Positions 38,917 to 47,742 of a DNA stretch of 64,000 bases are shown one piece after another. The position numbers were made by a program, and so were the translations under genes. The notes under the pieces were generated by a model. The model searched no databases and was not told where the DNA came from. It saw nothing but the letters and a program-made list of their open reading frames with translations. This DNA comes from WHSW01 sp963767475. Lineage in GTDB: Bacteria > Actinomycetota > Thermoleophilia > Solirubrobacterales > 70-9. Location of the stretch: NCBI GenBank assembly GCA_963767475.1, contig CAVYEI010000002.1:868001-932000 (forward strand). The letters run 5' to 3'. Position 1 is the stretch's first letter. Each line of letters begins with the position of its first letter.

Positions 38917-39549
38917 TCATGCGGCTCGGCGGCCGTCGGCGAGTGCGGCGGTGACGCCCAGACCGATGTAGACGACGCCGGCGGCGCGAGACAGATACCC
39001 GGGCCCGGTCAGGCGCTCGCGGAGGCCGTCGCCGGCGCGGGCCGCGCCGAGGGCGATCACCGAGTCACCGAGCGTCGCCACGATGCTGAACACGGAACCC
39101 AGGATCAGCGTCTGCAGCCACACCGGCCCGCCCGCCGGATCGACGAACTGGGGCAGGAAGGCGAGCAGAAACAGCGCCAGCTTCGGGTTCAGGGCGCCGA
39201 CCGTGAACCCTTCCCAGTACAACCGCCGCTCCGAGCGAGCCGGCGCGGAGCGCCCGGCGAGGCCTCCTTCGCGCAGGGTGCGGATACCGAGGTAGACGAG
39301 GTAGGCGGCGCCGGCGTACTTGACCACGGTGAAGGCCGTTGCCGAGGAGCTGATCACCGCCGCGAGCCCGACCGTGGCGGCGAGCACGGCGACGAAGTTC
39401 CCGCTCTCGACCCCGAGTACGGAAACGAGCGCCCCGCGGCGTCCGTGGACGACCCCGCGGGTGACGATGTAGAACACGGCGGGGCCGGGAATCGCGACCA
39501 GCCCGGCGCTGGCGACGGCAAACAGCGCAAGCGTCTGGGTCGAGGGCAT
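38917..39549 (-). CDS. LysE/RhtB-family amino-acid exporter
   Basis: The protein has 210 residues from ATG 39549, with five to six membrane helices. GPAVFYIVTRGVVHGRRGALVSVLGVESGNF near the start and FTVGALNPKLALFLLAFLPQFV are the signature segments of the LysE family (the second contains the NPK motif). Such proteins export amino acids or homoserine lactones driven by proton motive force; the substrate is unknown. The TTG five codons upstream is less likely as a start. It is divergent from the EAL gene. Confidence 0.9.
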   Translation of the reverse strand: MPSTQTLALFAVASAGLVAIPGPAVFYIVTRGVVHGRRGALVSVLGVESGNFVAVLAATVGLAAVISSSATAFTVVKYAGAAYLVYLGIRTLREGGLAGRSAPARSERRLYWEGFTVGALNPKLALFLLAFLPQFVDPAGGPVWLQTLILGSVFSIVATLGDSVIALGAARAGDGLRERLTGPGYLSRAAGVVYIGLGVTAALADGRRAA

Positions 39550-39592
39550 ATCGTGACGGTACAACGAGCGGTTGCAGGTTGGCGGTTGTGCT

Positions 39593-39621
39593 TTGACCGC
39601 CGCCTGGCGACTACTTACTAT
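39593..39621 (+). promoter_or_regulatory. Housekeeping-type promoter of the PAS-EAL gene
   Basis: TTGACC (39593-39598), a 17-base spacer and TACTAT (39616-39621) form a good sigma-70-like promoter. The ATG of the PAS-EAL gene follows 40 bases later, after an AGGAGGAGG ribosome-binding site. No operator-like repeat is evident. Confidence 0.6.
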
Positions 39622-39661
39622 TGGGTATGGGCGCCGATTCCGGCCAAGGAGGAGGACGGCG

Positions 39662-40771
39662 ATGGGTTTTGGGGACTACACGTTTGACGGCTTCGGGGTT
39701 TTCCCCGAACCACCCGGGGTGCGCTTCGACATCGAGCGTGATCTGGTCGCCACCGCCGACGCCGACGGGCACTTCACCTCCCTGAACGCCGCCTGGGAGC
39801 TGGTGCTCGGCTGGACCCGCGAACAGCTGATGGCGCAGCCGTACATCCAGTTCGTGCACCCCGACGACGTCCTCCGCACCGAGGCCGAGAGCTCCCGGAT
39901 CGGCGAGGTCGACCGTGAGCTGATCGGCTTCGACAACCGCTTCCGCACCCCGACGGGCGAGTGGCGCTGGCTGCGCTGGAACGCGCGCACCGACGGTCAG
40001 ACATGGTTCGCGATCGCCTTCGACGTCACCGAACGCAAGCGCTCCGAGGACCGGCTGCGAAAGGCGATCGCCCAGGATCGGCTGCTCGCCTATAGCCAGC
40101 CGATCGTCGACCAGCGCTCGGGGACCGTGGTCCAGGAGGAGCTACTGGTTCGGTTGCGCAGCAACGGGAACACGGATGGAAGGGATGGAAGGGTGCTCGC
40201 CCCGGCCGAGTTCCTGCCCGACGCCGAGCGCAGCGGCCTGATTCGCAACATCGATCACTGGATGACGATGCGCGCGCTCGAGCTCGCCGGCCAGGGCCGC
40301 AATGTCGAGGTCAACCTCTCCGGGGCGACGATCGCCGACGCCGGCGTGATCGCCGAGATCGCCGAGCGGCTCGGGGACGCGGGGGTTTCGGCGCGCCGGC
40401 TGGTGTTCGAGATCACCGAGACCGCGGCGTTCGAGAACCTCGAGGCCGCCCAGCATCTGGCCGAGCAGCTCGGGCGACACGGATGTGCGATCGCGCTCGA
40501 CGACTTCGGCACCGGCTACGGCTCGCTCAGCCACCTGCGCCAGCTGCCGGTGAAGATGATCAAGATCGACGCCAGCTTCGTTCGCGGCCTTCGCGACCAC
40601 CCCGAGGATCGCGCCCTGGTCCGCGGAATGACCTCGATCGCCAGGGAGCTCGGCATGCAGACCGTCGCCGAGGGAGTCGAGGACGCGACCACCTTCGGGA
40701 TCCTGCGCGACATCGGCGTCGACCGCATCCAGGGCTTTTTGATCGGCCGCCCGGCGCCGGTCGCTGCGTAG
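39662..40771 (+). CDS. PAS-EAL cyclic-di-GMP phosphodiesterase
   Basis: This 369-residue cytosolic protein has a PAS domain at residues about 20-135 (DLVATADADGHFTSLNAAWELVLGW, WFAIAFDVTERKRSEDRLR) and an EAL domain at about 140-365. The signature is EELLVRL rather than EALLR, so the first Glu is kept. The other catalytic positions are present: EVNLSG, EITETAAFE, ALDDFGTGYGSL, VKMIKIDASFV, AEGVED and IQGFLIGRP. It should hydrolyse c-di-GMP. No GGDEF domain is attached. A strong ribosome-binding site and a sigma-70-like promoter precede it. Confidence 0.92.
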   Translation: MGFGDYTFDGFGVFPEPPGVRFDIERDLVATADADGHFTSLNAAWELVLGWTREQLMAQPYIQFVHPDDVLRTEAESSRIGEVDRELIGFDNRFRTPTGEWRWLRWNARTDGQTWFAIAFDVTERKRSEDRLRKAIAQDRLLAYSQPIVDQRSGTVVQEELLVRLRSNGNTDGRDGRVLAPAEFLPDAERSGLIRNIDHWMTMRALELAGQGRNVEVNLSGATIADAGVIAEIAERLGDAGVSARRLVFEITETAAFENLEAAQHLAEQLGRHGCAIALDDFGTGYGSLSHLRQLPVKMIKIDASFVRGLRDHPEDRALVRGMTSIARELGMQTVAEGVEDATTFGILRDIGVDRIQGFLIGRPAPVAA

Positions 40772-40775
40772 CGAG

Positions 40776-42206
40776 CTACAGGTCGTAGGAGATCCCGTCG
40801 ATCCCGTTGACTCGCATCCGCGCCTGCAGGGATGCGAGCTTCGGGCTGGTCGGCGCCAGCGCCTCCGCCACCTTCATGGCCGAGTAGATAGCTGTCTCCT
40901 GAAGGTCGGTGCCGGTCGTGTGGGTGCCGCTGAAGTAGAGCCCGTGGCGGCCCTGCAGCGGGCGCAGCGCTCGGGCGGCCGCGATCGCGCGCGGGGTGAT
41001 CAGCGGATGCGCGAAGTGCCGCTCCAAGAGGATGCGCTTGGGATCGGCGTGCCGTCGCTGGGCCCAGGACTTGAACACGTCGACCGTCGCGCCCGAGGGC
41101 AGGGGATCGTGCAGGGCGCCGATCCACGCGCTGCCCTCGCACTCGCGTCCGTCGACCCCGGCGTTGTAGGCCGTCCAGTACGCCCGCTCGCGGTACGCGT
41201 ACGCCGGGTCCTTGTGGATCAGCAGGCGCGACTCGAAGTACCGGTACTCATCGAGCAGGGCCGAGACCTCTCCAAGCGCTGACAGCGGCCGCAGCAGCTT
41301 GCGACTGATGCGCGGCGGCGCGTTGAAAACCACGTATCGGTACGGGCCCCGCCGGCCGGCGGGCGTGCGCAGGGTCCAGCCGTCGCTGCTCCGCGACAAG
41401 GCGCGCACCGGTGAGTTGGTGTGGACCCGGGCCGCGGGCACGCGGTCCAGCAGCCGCCGGAGGTTGCCCTGGAGGCCGATCCTCGAGTTGTAGGTCGTGG
41501 CGCCGGAGGTGGGGTCGGGCGGGAACGCGAGCGCGAAGGTCTGCAGGATCGAACGCGCCGACACGCGCTCGGCGTCTGCCCGCGAGCACCCGATGGTCGC
41601 AGTGATCCACGGATACAGCACGTCTGCCTTGAACGCCGGGTCCAGAGGCAGCGAGGTGATCCACGCATCGACGGTGGTCTCCCAGGCCAGCTCGTCGAGG
41701 ACCGCCTGCCGCGCGAGCTGAGCGAAGGAGGCGAACTCGAGCGCGGTGGGCAGCGTGTCGAGTGGGTGGGTCGAAGTGAACCGCGGCGGGCCGCCGCCGG
41801 TCGTCGGGAACACGCACAGGCTGCCCGGCGACACGATCGTCTGGCGAGAGTTGGGGTTCGCGGGGTCGTAGAGGCCGAGCTCCTCGAGCAGCGTGACGTA
41901 GAGCGGGTGGGTGTCGGGGTGGAAGAACTGCGCGCCGAGATCGACGGTGACCGGATGCCCCTTGTAGTCGATGGTCCGCGAATCGCAGTGCCCGCCGATG
42001 CGCGAGCGCGCTTCGAAGACGTCTACGGCGTGTGTGCCGGCCAGGAAGTACGCGGCGGCGATACCGCCGGCACCCGCGCCGATCACGGCGACGCGGTCTC
42101 GCTTGGCCCCTCGAGCGGACGCGGCCAGGGTCGCGCCGACACCGAGCGCGCTCAAACTGACCGCGGCGCCCTTGAGGACCTCCCGGCGGGTCAGCGGCGT
42201 GGACAC
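40776..42206 (-). CDS. Tat-exported FAD-dependent amine-oxidase-like protein
   Basis: This 476-residue protein has the N-terminus MSTPLTRREVLKGAAVSLSALG, a twin-arginine signal (RREVLKG). It is followed by the FAD-binding Rossmann motif VAVIGAGAGGIAAAYFLAG and FEARSRIGGHCDSR, as in flavin amine oxidases and COG2907-type proteins. The C-terminus has GLYFSGTHTTGTDLQETAIYSAMKVAEAL, the usual FAD-closing motif. The substrate is unknown, perhaps a fatty or polyene compound. Export of the folded flavoprotein would use the TatA/TatC system encoded at 27.9-29.0 kb. It converges with the PAS-EAL gene 4 bases away. Confidence 0.86.
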   Translation of the reverse strand: MSTPLTRREVLKGAAVSLSALGVGATLAASARGAKRDRVAVIGAGAGGIAAAYFLAGTHAVDVFEARSRIGGHCDSRTIDYKGHPVTVDLGAQFFHPDTHPLYVTLLEELGLYDPANPNSRQTIVSPGSLCVFPTTGGGPPRFTSTHPLDTLPTALEFASFAQLARQAVLDELAWETTVDAWITSLPLDPAFKADVLYPWITATIGCSRADAERVSARSILQTFALAFPPDPTSGATTYNSRIGLQGNLRRLLDRVPAARVHTNSPVRALSRSSDGWTLRTPAGRRGPYRYVVFNAPPRISRKLLRPLSALGEVSALLDEYRYFESRLLIHKDPAYAYRERAYWTAYNAGVDGRECEGSAWIGALHDPLPSGATVDVFKSWAQRRHADPKRILLERHFAHPLITPRAIAAARALRPLQGRHGLYFSGTHTTGTDLQETAIYSAMKVAEALAPTSPKLASLQARMRVNGIDGISYDL

Positions 42207-42266
42207 CGCGCCGAGGCTACGCCACCCGGTGGGCGGCGCACCCTCGCGCCGGCCTCCCGGGACGCG

Positions 42267-43628
42267 CTAGGCCGCGAAGCGCCGCAGCGCCACCCGCGCG
42301 AGGACGCCGTAGGCGAGCACGATCGCCGCCAGGTGGATCAGCGGCAGCAGCAGGTCGGGGCCGGCGGCGTCGAGGGCTCCCTGCATCGCGTCGAGGGCGG
42401 GGTCGAAGGGAAACAGGGCGCGGACGAACTCGATCACGTGGAAGACGCCGGCGTTGACGGTGCCCGACGGCACGAGGGAGAGGAAGGCGATCGGCAGCGA
42501 GACCATGAACGCGAGCAGCGAACTCGCCCGCACCTCCTTCGCCGAGCCGCCGATCGCGGCGCCGAAGGCGGCGAAGGCCGCGCCGCCGCCGAGGATCGCG
42601 AGCAGGATAAGCGGCGCTCGCGCCCAGTCGATCGAGACCAGCGCCGTCAGCGCCGCGAGCAAGAGCAGGGTGACCGCGACCGAGGCGACCACGCCGAGAG
42701 CGATCTTCTCGACCAGGAGCCCGCCGGGGCCGACGAGCCCGCGGGTGATCCGGGCGAAGGCGTTCTCCTCGCGCTCGAGCGCCAGCGAGCCGGCGACCAG
42801 GAGCACAGTGACGAACATCAGCGTCACCGTCGCCGCGACGGCGATCGCGAAGTTGTCGAGCTCGGAGCTGTCACCGGCGACGACCTGCTTCTCGACCGAG
42901 ATCGGCTCCGAGATCGCCCCCAGGAGCGGCAGGGCGAAGTGCAGGTTGTCGCCGGCGAGGCTGGCGAACCGGATCACCTTGTCGAGCTCGCGCTTCGCCG
43001 GGCTATCCGGCGGCAGCTCCTTGCCGACCGTTTCCAGGATCGCCGCCGCCTTGTCGAGGCCGAGGATGTCGGCGTCGCCGAGCAGCGGGATCGTGAAGGT
43101 GCCGCCCGTGACCAGCAGGTCGAGGTAGTTGGCCGCCACGTCGGAGATCCGCTGGGCGAGGACCAGGTTGGCCTCCGTGACCAGTGCCTGGATCCGATCG
43201 TCGACGAGGCTCGCCTTCACCGGGTCGTCCTGGTTGACGAGCACCTCGACCACCGGCTGCTGCGGGTTGAGCGTGCCCAGCGAGTTGAGCTTGTCGAGCA
43301 GGTCCGGGGGCAGGATCAGGGCGGCGATCACGTCCCCGTTCTCGACCTTCTCGGTCGCCTCCTCGCGGGAATCGACGTCGACGCACTCGACCCGGTCGCA
43401 GAGCTCGTCGCGGGCGAGGTCGCGGTCGATCTCGTTGTCGCCGCTGCCGACCGCGAACTGCTCGGAGGGGTCGACCTCGTTCAGGAACGCGACTCGCGGC
43501 TTCGAGTTGTCGCCGGAGAGCGCGAACCCGATCAGCACCCCGAGCGCGACCGGATAGACCACCAGCAGGGCGACGATCAGCGGCGAGCGGCGCAGGATCT
43601 GGAGATCCTTGAGCAGCAGCCAGCGCAT
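42267..43628 (-). CDS. ABC-2-type transporter permease
   Basis: This 453-residue membrane protein has one N-terminal helix (SPLIVALLVVYPVALGVLIGFAL), a large extracytoplasmic domain (residues about 40-230) and then about five helices. This is the ABC-2/NodJ-DrrB-like or YhaP type of export permease. The extracytoplasmic part contains VIAALILPPDLLDKLNSL, typical of the family. It is translated directly after the ATPase gene (1-base overlap at 43628) and must form a complex with it. The cargo is unknown; drug or lipid export and polysaccharide export are all possible. Confidence 0.88.
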   Translation of the reverse strand: MRWLLLKDLQILRRSPLIVALLVVYPVALGVLIGFALSGDNSKPRVAFLNEVDPSEQFAVGSGDNEIDRDLARDELCDRVECVDVDSREEATEKVENGDVIAALILPPDLLDKLNSLGTLNPQQPVVEVLVNQDDPVKASLVDDRIQALVTEANLVLAQRISDVAANYLDLLVTGGTFTIPLLGDADILGLDKAAAILETVGKELPPDSPAKRELDKVIRFASLAGDNLHFALPLLGAISEPISVEKQVVAGDSSELDNFAIAVAATVTLMFVTVLLVAGSLALEREENAFARITRGLVGPGGLLVEKIALGVVASVAVTLLLLAALTALVSIDWARAPLILLAILGGGAAFAAFGAAIGGSAKEVRASSLLAFMVSLPIAFLSLVPSGTVNAGVFHVIEFVRALFPFDPALDAMQGALDAAGPDLLLPLIHLAAIVLAYGVLARVALRRFAA

Positions 43629-44371
43629 CAGTGACCGCGCTCTCTGAGGAAGCGGACGAAGGCACCCTCGAAGTCGGTCGCGTCGGAGCCCGGGACAGCC
43701 GCGTGCAGCTCGGCCGAGGTGCCGTCGAAGACGCGCTCGCCGTCGGCCAGCACCAGCAGCCGGTCGCCATAGCGCTCGGCCTCGAGCAGGTGGTGGGTCG
43801 AGTAGATCACCGTGGTCCCGGTGCCGGCGAGCCCGAGGACGAACTCCCAGAGGCGCTCGCGCTGGCGCGGATCGAGCCCGGTCGAGGGCTCGTCGAGCAG
43901 CAGCACCGCGGGCGCGGAGAGCAGGCCGATGGCGATGTTGACCCGCTGCTGGTTGCCGCCCGAGAGCGTTCCGACCTGATCGTCGCGGCGCTCGCCGAGG
44001 CCGGTCTGGGCGAGCATCCGCTCGACCGCGCCCTCTACGTCTGAGACCTGCTCCAGGCGCGCGAACAGGCGCAGGTTCTCAGCCACCGTGAGCCGCCGGT
44101 AGAGCGCCGCCGACTGCGGAACCCAGCCGACCTCGCCCGGAACCGAGACCGAGCCCTGGTCGGGCTTGCGGATCCCGGCGAGGATCGAGAGCAGGGTCGT
44201 CTTGCCGGCGCCGTTGGGGCCGATCACGGCCAGCAGCTCCCCCGGCCGGGCATCGAAGGAGACGTCGCGCAGCGCAGCGCGATCGCCGAAACGCTTGCCG
44301 AGTTCCCGCACCTCGATTACCGGAGCGCCATTCGCGCCCGGCGGGGCGCCCGCTGGTTCCTGCCCGCTCAC
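43628..44371 (-). CDS. ABC transporter ATP-binding protein (ABC-2 exporter)
   Basis: The protein has 247 residues from GTG 44371. Walker A is GPNGAGKTTL, the signature is VGTLSGGNQQRVNIAIGLL, Walker B is AVLLLDEPSTGLDP, and the switch His is in VIYSTHHLLEAERYG. It energises the permease encoded downstream. The GTG was preferred over the far upstream frame start because the extra 80 residues lie antisense to the divergent YmdB-like gene. It shares a 40-base divergent promoter region with that gene. Confidence 0.93.
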   Translation of the reverse strand: MSGQEPAGAPPGANGAPVIEVRELGKRFGDRAALRDVSFDARPGELLAVIGPNGAGKTTLLSILAGIRKPDQGSVSVPGEVGWVPQSAALYRRLTVAENLRLFARLEQVSDVEGAVERMLAQTGLGERRDDQVGTLSGGNQQRVNIAIGLLSAPAVLLLDEPSTGLDPRQRERLWEFVLGLAGTGTTVIYSTHHLLEAERYGDRLLVLADGERVFDGTSAELHAAVPGSDATDFEGAFVRFLRERGH

Positions 44372-44411
44372 CGGCCGAACGCTACGCGACTGCGAGTAGC
44401 GTAGGCGCGGG

Positions 44412-45197
44412 ATGAAGGTGCTGTTCGTCGGCGATGTGGTCGGCACGCCCGGGCGGGCGGGCCTGTCGCGGGCGATGCCGGGCTTGCGCGAGCGCCTCGC
44501 TCCCGACATGGTGATCGTCAACGGCGAGAACTCGGCGGGCGGGCTCGGGATCACGCAGAAGACCGGCGACGACCTGTTCTCGATCGGCGCCGACGTGATC
44601 ACGCTCGGCAATCACGCCTTCCGCCACCGCGACGCCTACGAGTACCTCGACCGCACCGAACGGGTGATCCGCCCGGCGAACTTCATGGCCGGCAACCCCG
44701 GCCACGGCCACGTGATCGTCGAGATCGCCGGAGCGCGCGTCTGCGTCATCAACCTGATCGGGCAAGTGCAGTTGCGGGCTGCGCGCTCGCCCTTTCCCGA
44801 GGTCGAGGGCCTGCTCGAGCGCCTGCGTGACCAGGCCGACGTCTTCTTCGTCGACTTCCACGCCGAGGTCACCTCGGAGAAGGTGGCGATGGGGTGGCAT
44901 CTCGACGGGCGCGCGGGCGCCGTGGTCGGCACCCACACTCATGTGCCGACCGCCGACGCTCGGGTGCTGCCAAAGGGAACGGCGTTCATCTCCGACGTCG
45001 GCATGACCGCCTCGCGGGCGAGCGTGCTCGGGGTCCGCTGGGAGCAGGCGCTGGAGGGCTTTCGCACCCAGATGCCGATCCGCTTCAGCACCGCCGAGGA
45101 GGACGTCTGGGTGAACGCGGTACTGGTCGAGATCGGCGCCGACGGCCTCGCGCGATCGATCGAGCAGGTGCTCGAGCCGGCGCCGGACGACTACTAA
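44412..45197 (+). CDS. YmdB-family metallophosphoesterase
   Basis: This 261-residue protein has the TIGR00282/YmdB signatures: MKVLFVGDVVGTPGRAGL (Asp metal ligand), VNGENSAGGLGIT, TLGNHAFRHRDAY (Asn-His), FVDFHAEVTSEKVAMGWHLDGR and VVGTHTHVPTADARVLP (His-x-His). The binuclear metal site appears complete. Bacillus YmdB hydrolyses 2',3'-cyclic and 3',5'-cyclic nucleotides and affects multicellular behaviour. The actinobacterial homologue may do the same, but this is not shown. The length is normal. Confidence 0.93.
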   Translation: MKVLFVGDVVGTPGRAGLSRAMPGLRERLAPDMVIVNGENSAGGLGITQKTGDDLFSIGADVITLGNHAFRHRDAYEYLDRTERVIRPANFMAGNPGHGHVIVEIAGARVCVINLIGQVQLRAARSPFPEVEGLLERLRDQADVFFVDFHAEVTSEKVAMGWHLDGRAGAVVGTHTHVPTADARVLPKGTAFISDVGMTASRASVLGVRWEQALEGFRTQMPIRFSTAEEDVWVNAVLVEIGADGLARSIEQVLEPAPDDY

Positions 45198-45200
45198 GCG

Positions 45201-45410
45201 CTATTCGGACAACCCGGCGGCCTCGAGAGCCTCGTTCGCGCTCAGAAATGCCTGGGCTCGCACTCGCTGACTCGCCCGCGGCCGCTCGCCGCCCATTCCG
45301 AGACGACCCGGTCACCGCTGATCCTGAAGCTCCGGGGCTCGAAGCGGACCGCGCCGGTCTCGCGCAGGTTGGTCATCCACTCCGGAATGCCGTCACGTCC
45401 GCGAAAGCCC
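45201..45410 (-). pseudogene. Decayed SnoaL/NTF2-like gene
   Basis: On the minus strand the central part (FRGRDGIPEWMTNLRETGAV, RFEPRSFRISGDRVVSEW, SGRGR) and, in another frame, the typical C-terminus (AFLSANEALEAAGLSE and stop) of the SnoaL-like family can be read. The N-terminal third is missing and about 25 codons between the two parts are deleted. No start codon or intact frame remains. This explains the 280-base gap between the flanking genes. Confidence 0.7.
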
Positions 45411-45426
45411 CCGCGGAGTATCCCGC

Positions 45427-45453
45427 GGAACCCTGAACTGAGCGCGTTAGGAT
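45427..45453 (+). promoter_or_regulatory. Possible ECF-like promoter of the gene at 45481
   Basis: GGAACC (45427-45432), a 13-base spacer and GTTAGGAT (45446-45453) resemble, with one base less spacing and a shorter -10, the ECF promoter pair at 24.1 and 25.5 kb. A GAGGAGG ribosome-binding site lies 6 bases before the ATG of the following gene. It is a weaker match than the other two. Confidence 0.3.
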
Positions 45454-45480
45454 CGGTCCACCCGAACGAGGAGGCCGTCC

Positions 45481-45765
45481 ATGTACGCACGAGTGGTCAG
45501 GTTCACCGATGTCAGCCCCGAGCGGATCGCCGCGATCGAGGCCAGGGTCGAGGAGCAGGGCGGGCCGCCGGAGGGCGTCAACGCAACCGGGATGCAGCTC
45601 CTCTACGACGCCGAACAGTCGACCGCGATCTTCATCGGCTCCTTCGCGACCCAGCAGGACATGCGCGATGCCGACGCGATCTTCCGGGCGATGGACAGCG
45701 GCGACACGCCCGGCACCCGCGCCTCGATCGACCAGTGCGAGGTGAAGCTGGAGCGCGACGCCTGA
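45481..45765 (+). CDS. Small antibiotic-biosynthesis-monooxygenase-like (dimeric alpha/beta-barrel) protein
   Basis: This 94-residue protein has the strand-helix pattern of ABM/dimeric ferredoxin-like proteins: MYARVVRFTDVSPERIAAIEARV, then GMQLLYDAEQSTAIFIGSFATQQDMRDADAIF and IDQCEVKLE. No heme or metal motif is visible. Such small proteins serve as oxygenases or stress-related binding proteins. The start is well supported by GAGGAGG 6 bases before the ATG. It is separated from the M1 peptidase gene, on the other strand, by 12 bases. Confidence 0.7.
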   Translation: MYARVVRFTDVSPERIAAIEARVEEQGGPPEGVNATGMQLLYDAEQSTAIFIGSFATQQDMRDADAIFRAMDSGDTPGTRASIDQCEVKLERDA

Positions 45766-45777
45766 CGGCGGCCGAAG

Positions 45778-47700
45778 CTAGAAGTCGTCGGGCGTGATCG
45801 TCGGCTTCGTCGTTCCGTAAAGCCACTGCTGGAAGTAGTCGTCGAGCAGCTCGAGCTCGGCACCGCCGAGGCCCGAGAACTCCTTCGCCAGGTCGATGAA
45901 CTCCTGCGTCGAGAGGTTCCCGTAGCCGTAGCGGTCCTCGAGCTCGATCGCGAAGGCGAAGAACTGTGCGTCGTCGTTGAGGATCTCGCGGTAACCCTGG
46001 ATCGTCATCGCCCCGCGCTGATAGGTGGGGAAGAAGGCGAACAGGTTCGCGGGATCGCCGTCGAGCACCGCCGGCGCGATCGCCCAGTCGTCGGCGGGAG
46101 TGTTGGCGTAGAGGTCGTCCCAGATCAGGGCCGGGTCGTCGCCGCTGTTCTCGAGGAAGCTCCAGTACCAGTCCGACCAGTTTGCGAAGCCTTCCTGGAA
46201 CCAGATGTCGTGCCAGCGCTCGAGCGTGACGCTGTTGCCGAACCACTGGTGCGCGAGCTCGTGCAGCTGGGTGGCGATGTTGATCGACGGGTTGCCCGAG
46301 ACGAAGCCGCCCGAGTAGTGCGGCTTCGTCTGCACCTCGAGCGCGTAGCCGACGCCGGCGGCGCGGTCCGCCACCGCGCCGGTCGAGTCGAACGGATAGG
46401 CGCCGTAGAGGTCGCTGAGGAAGTTGATCTGGCCCGGTGCCTCAGCGAGCGAGGCCTCAATCGCCGTCTGCTGCAGCACGGTGGCGGTGGCGTCGATCGC
46501 GTTGTAGACGGGCAACGTGCGGCCCGTGGACGTCTCGACCATCGACTCCTCCTCATAGATGAAGTCGCCAACGGTCGCGGTCGTGAGGTAGGTCGCGGTC
46601 GGGTCGTCCTCGCTCCAATGCCACGTCTTCGTGCCGTCGCCGTTGTCGGTCTCGGCGACGAGCTCGCCGACGCCGAGCGCCGTCTTCGCCGTCGGGACCG
46701 TGATCAGAGTGTCGAAGGTCGCCTTGTCGGTCGGGTAGTTGTTCGACGGGAACCAGCTCTGCGCGCCGAGCGGCTCGTTGACGACGAAGGCGCCGTCGCA
46801 GGTCTGCGGCAGCGACAACGGGAAGCAGGCCCTGATCCAGCCCTCGATCGAGTCGTCGGTGTCGGTGATCGCCTCCGGCTCGCCGGCGTACTCGATCTCG
46901 GCGGTGAACTCGGACCCGTCGAGGATCCCCGCCACCGGGTCAACGACCAGCTTCATCGGCTGGGTCGCGCTCGCCGGATTGCCGAGTGGCTCTGACGGCC
47001 CGGCGCTGCTGAAGCTCGCGTTGGCGCCGTTCACCCGCACGGCGCTGATCGGCAGGTCGTCCTGGAAGTCGAGGCTGAACTGCGACAGGTCCTGGGTCGC
47101 GACCGCGGTGATCGTCGTCGTCGCCGAGTCGAAGCGGTTGGCGGCCGGGTCGTAGTCGAGCTCGATCTCGTAGTGGCGGGCGTCGTAGCCGCCGTTGCCG
47201 ATCTGCGGGAAGAGCCCGTCGCCGAGCGTGCGCGCGCCCGGCGTGAACACCGGCGGCGGGGGTTCCGGGGGCGTGCCACCGCCCTCGATCTCGAGCCTGC
47301 CCGCCGCGGACAGGCACCGATCCGCGCCCGAGATGCCGCCGCGCTTGACGCAGGCGATCACGTCGTAGGTGCCCACGGGGACCGCCGGATCGACGGTCGC
47401 GGTGAGCGGGAAGTCGCGCTCGGCGCCGGCGCGGATCCGCTTGCGGGGACTCTTGGCGAGTCGGGTGACGTTGGTGTCCCCCTCGCGCAGATAGACGCGC
47501 GCTCTCGCTTTGCGGTCGCGGTCGCCGTTGTTGGAGATCGTGACCGTGACCGGGAAGCTGTCGCCGTTCTTCGCCGTCGCCGGCGGATCGCTGACCGCTG
47601 TCGGCGCCAGTTTCGCCTGCGGCTTCGCGGCCGCCGGCGCCGCCGCCGATACGCCGATAGCGACGATCGCAACCAACGCGACGAGGACGAAACGCTTCAC
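45778..47700 (-). CDS. Secreted M1-family zinc aminopeptidase with N-terminal CARDB-like domain
   Basis: The protein has 640 residues from GTG 47700. It has a signal peptide (FVLVALVAIVAIGVSAAAPAAA). A CARDB-like beta-sandwich at about 27-130 (FPVTVTISNNGDRDRKARARVYL) is followed by the M1 N-terminal domain. The catalytic domain has HELAHQWFGNSV (His480, Glu481, His484) and the third zinc ligand Glu503 in WFQEGFANW, spacing HEXXH-X18-E. The usual GxMEN exopeptidase motif is replaced by GYALEVQTKPHY, as in a bacterial subgroup. There is no ERAP-like C-terminal domain. The enzyme acts outside the membrane on unknown peptides. AGGTTCAG precedes the GTG. Confidence 0.88.
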   Translation of the reverse strand: MKRFVLVALVAIVAIGVSAAAPAAAKPQAKLAPTAVSDPPATAKNGDSFPVTVTISNNGDRDRKARARVYLREGDTNVTRLAKSPRKRIRAGAERDFPLTATVDPAVPVGTYDVIACVKRGGISGADRCLSAAGRLEIEGGGTPPEPPPPVFTPGARTLGDGLFPQIGNGGYDARHYEIELDYDPAANRFDSATTTITAVATQDLSQFSLDFQDDLPISAVRVNGANASFSSAGPSEPLGNPASATQPMKLVVDPVAGILDGSEFTAEIEYAGEPEAITDTDDSIEGWIRACFPLSLPQTCDGAFVVNEPLGAQSWFPSNNYPTDKATFDTLITVPTAKTALGVGELVAETDNGDGTKTWHWSEDDPTATYLTTATVGDFIYEEESMVETSTGRTLPVYNAIDATATVLQQTAIEASLAEAPGQINFLSDLYGAYPFDSTGAVADRAAGVGYALEVQTKPHYSGGFVSGNPSINIATQLHELAHQWFGNSVTLERWHDIWFQEGFANWSDWYWSFLENSGDDPALIWDDLYANTPADDWAIAPAVLDGDPANLFAFFPTYQRGAMTIQGYREILNDDAQFFAFAIELEDRYGYGNLSTQEFIDLAKEFSGLGGAELELLDDYFQQWLYGTTKPTITPDDF

Positions 47701-47742
47701 CTGAACCTGCCTTCTACGAGGTTGCGCTGCCCGCACAACTTC

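Noticed and set aside
41421..43634. 737-codon plus-strand frame
   Set aside because: Antisense to the FAD oxidoreductase and ABC permease genes; the charged, Arg/Asp/Gly-biased translation is typical of shadow frames.
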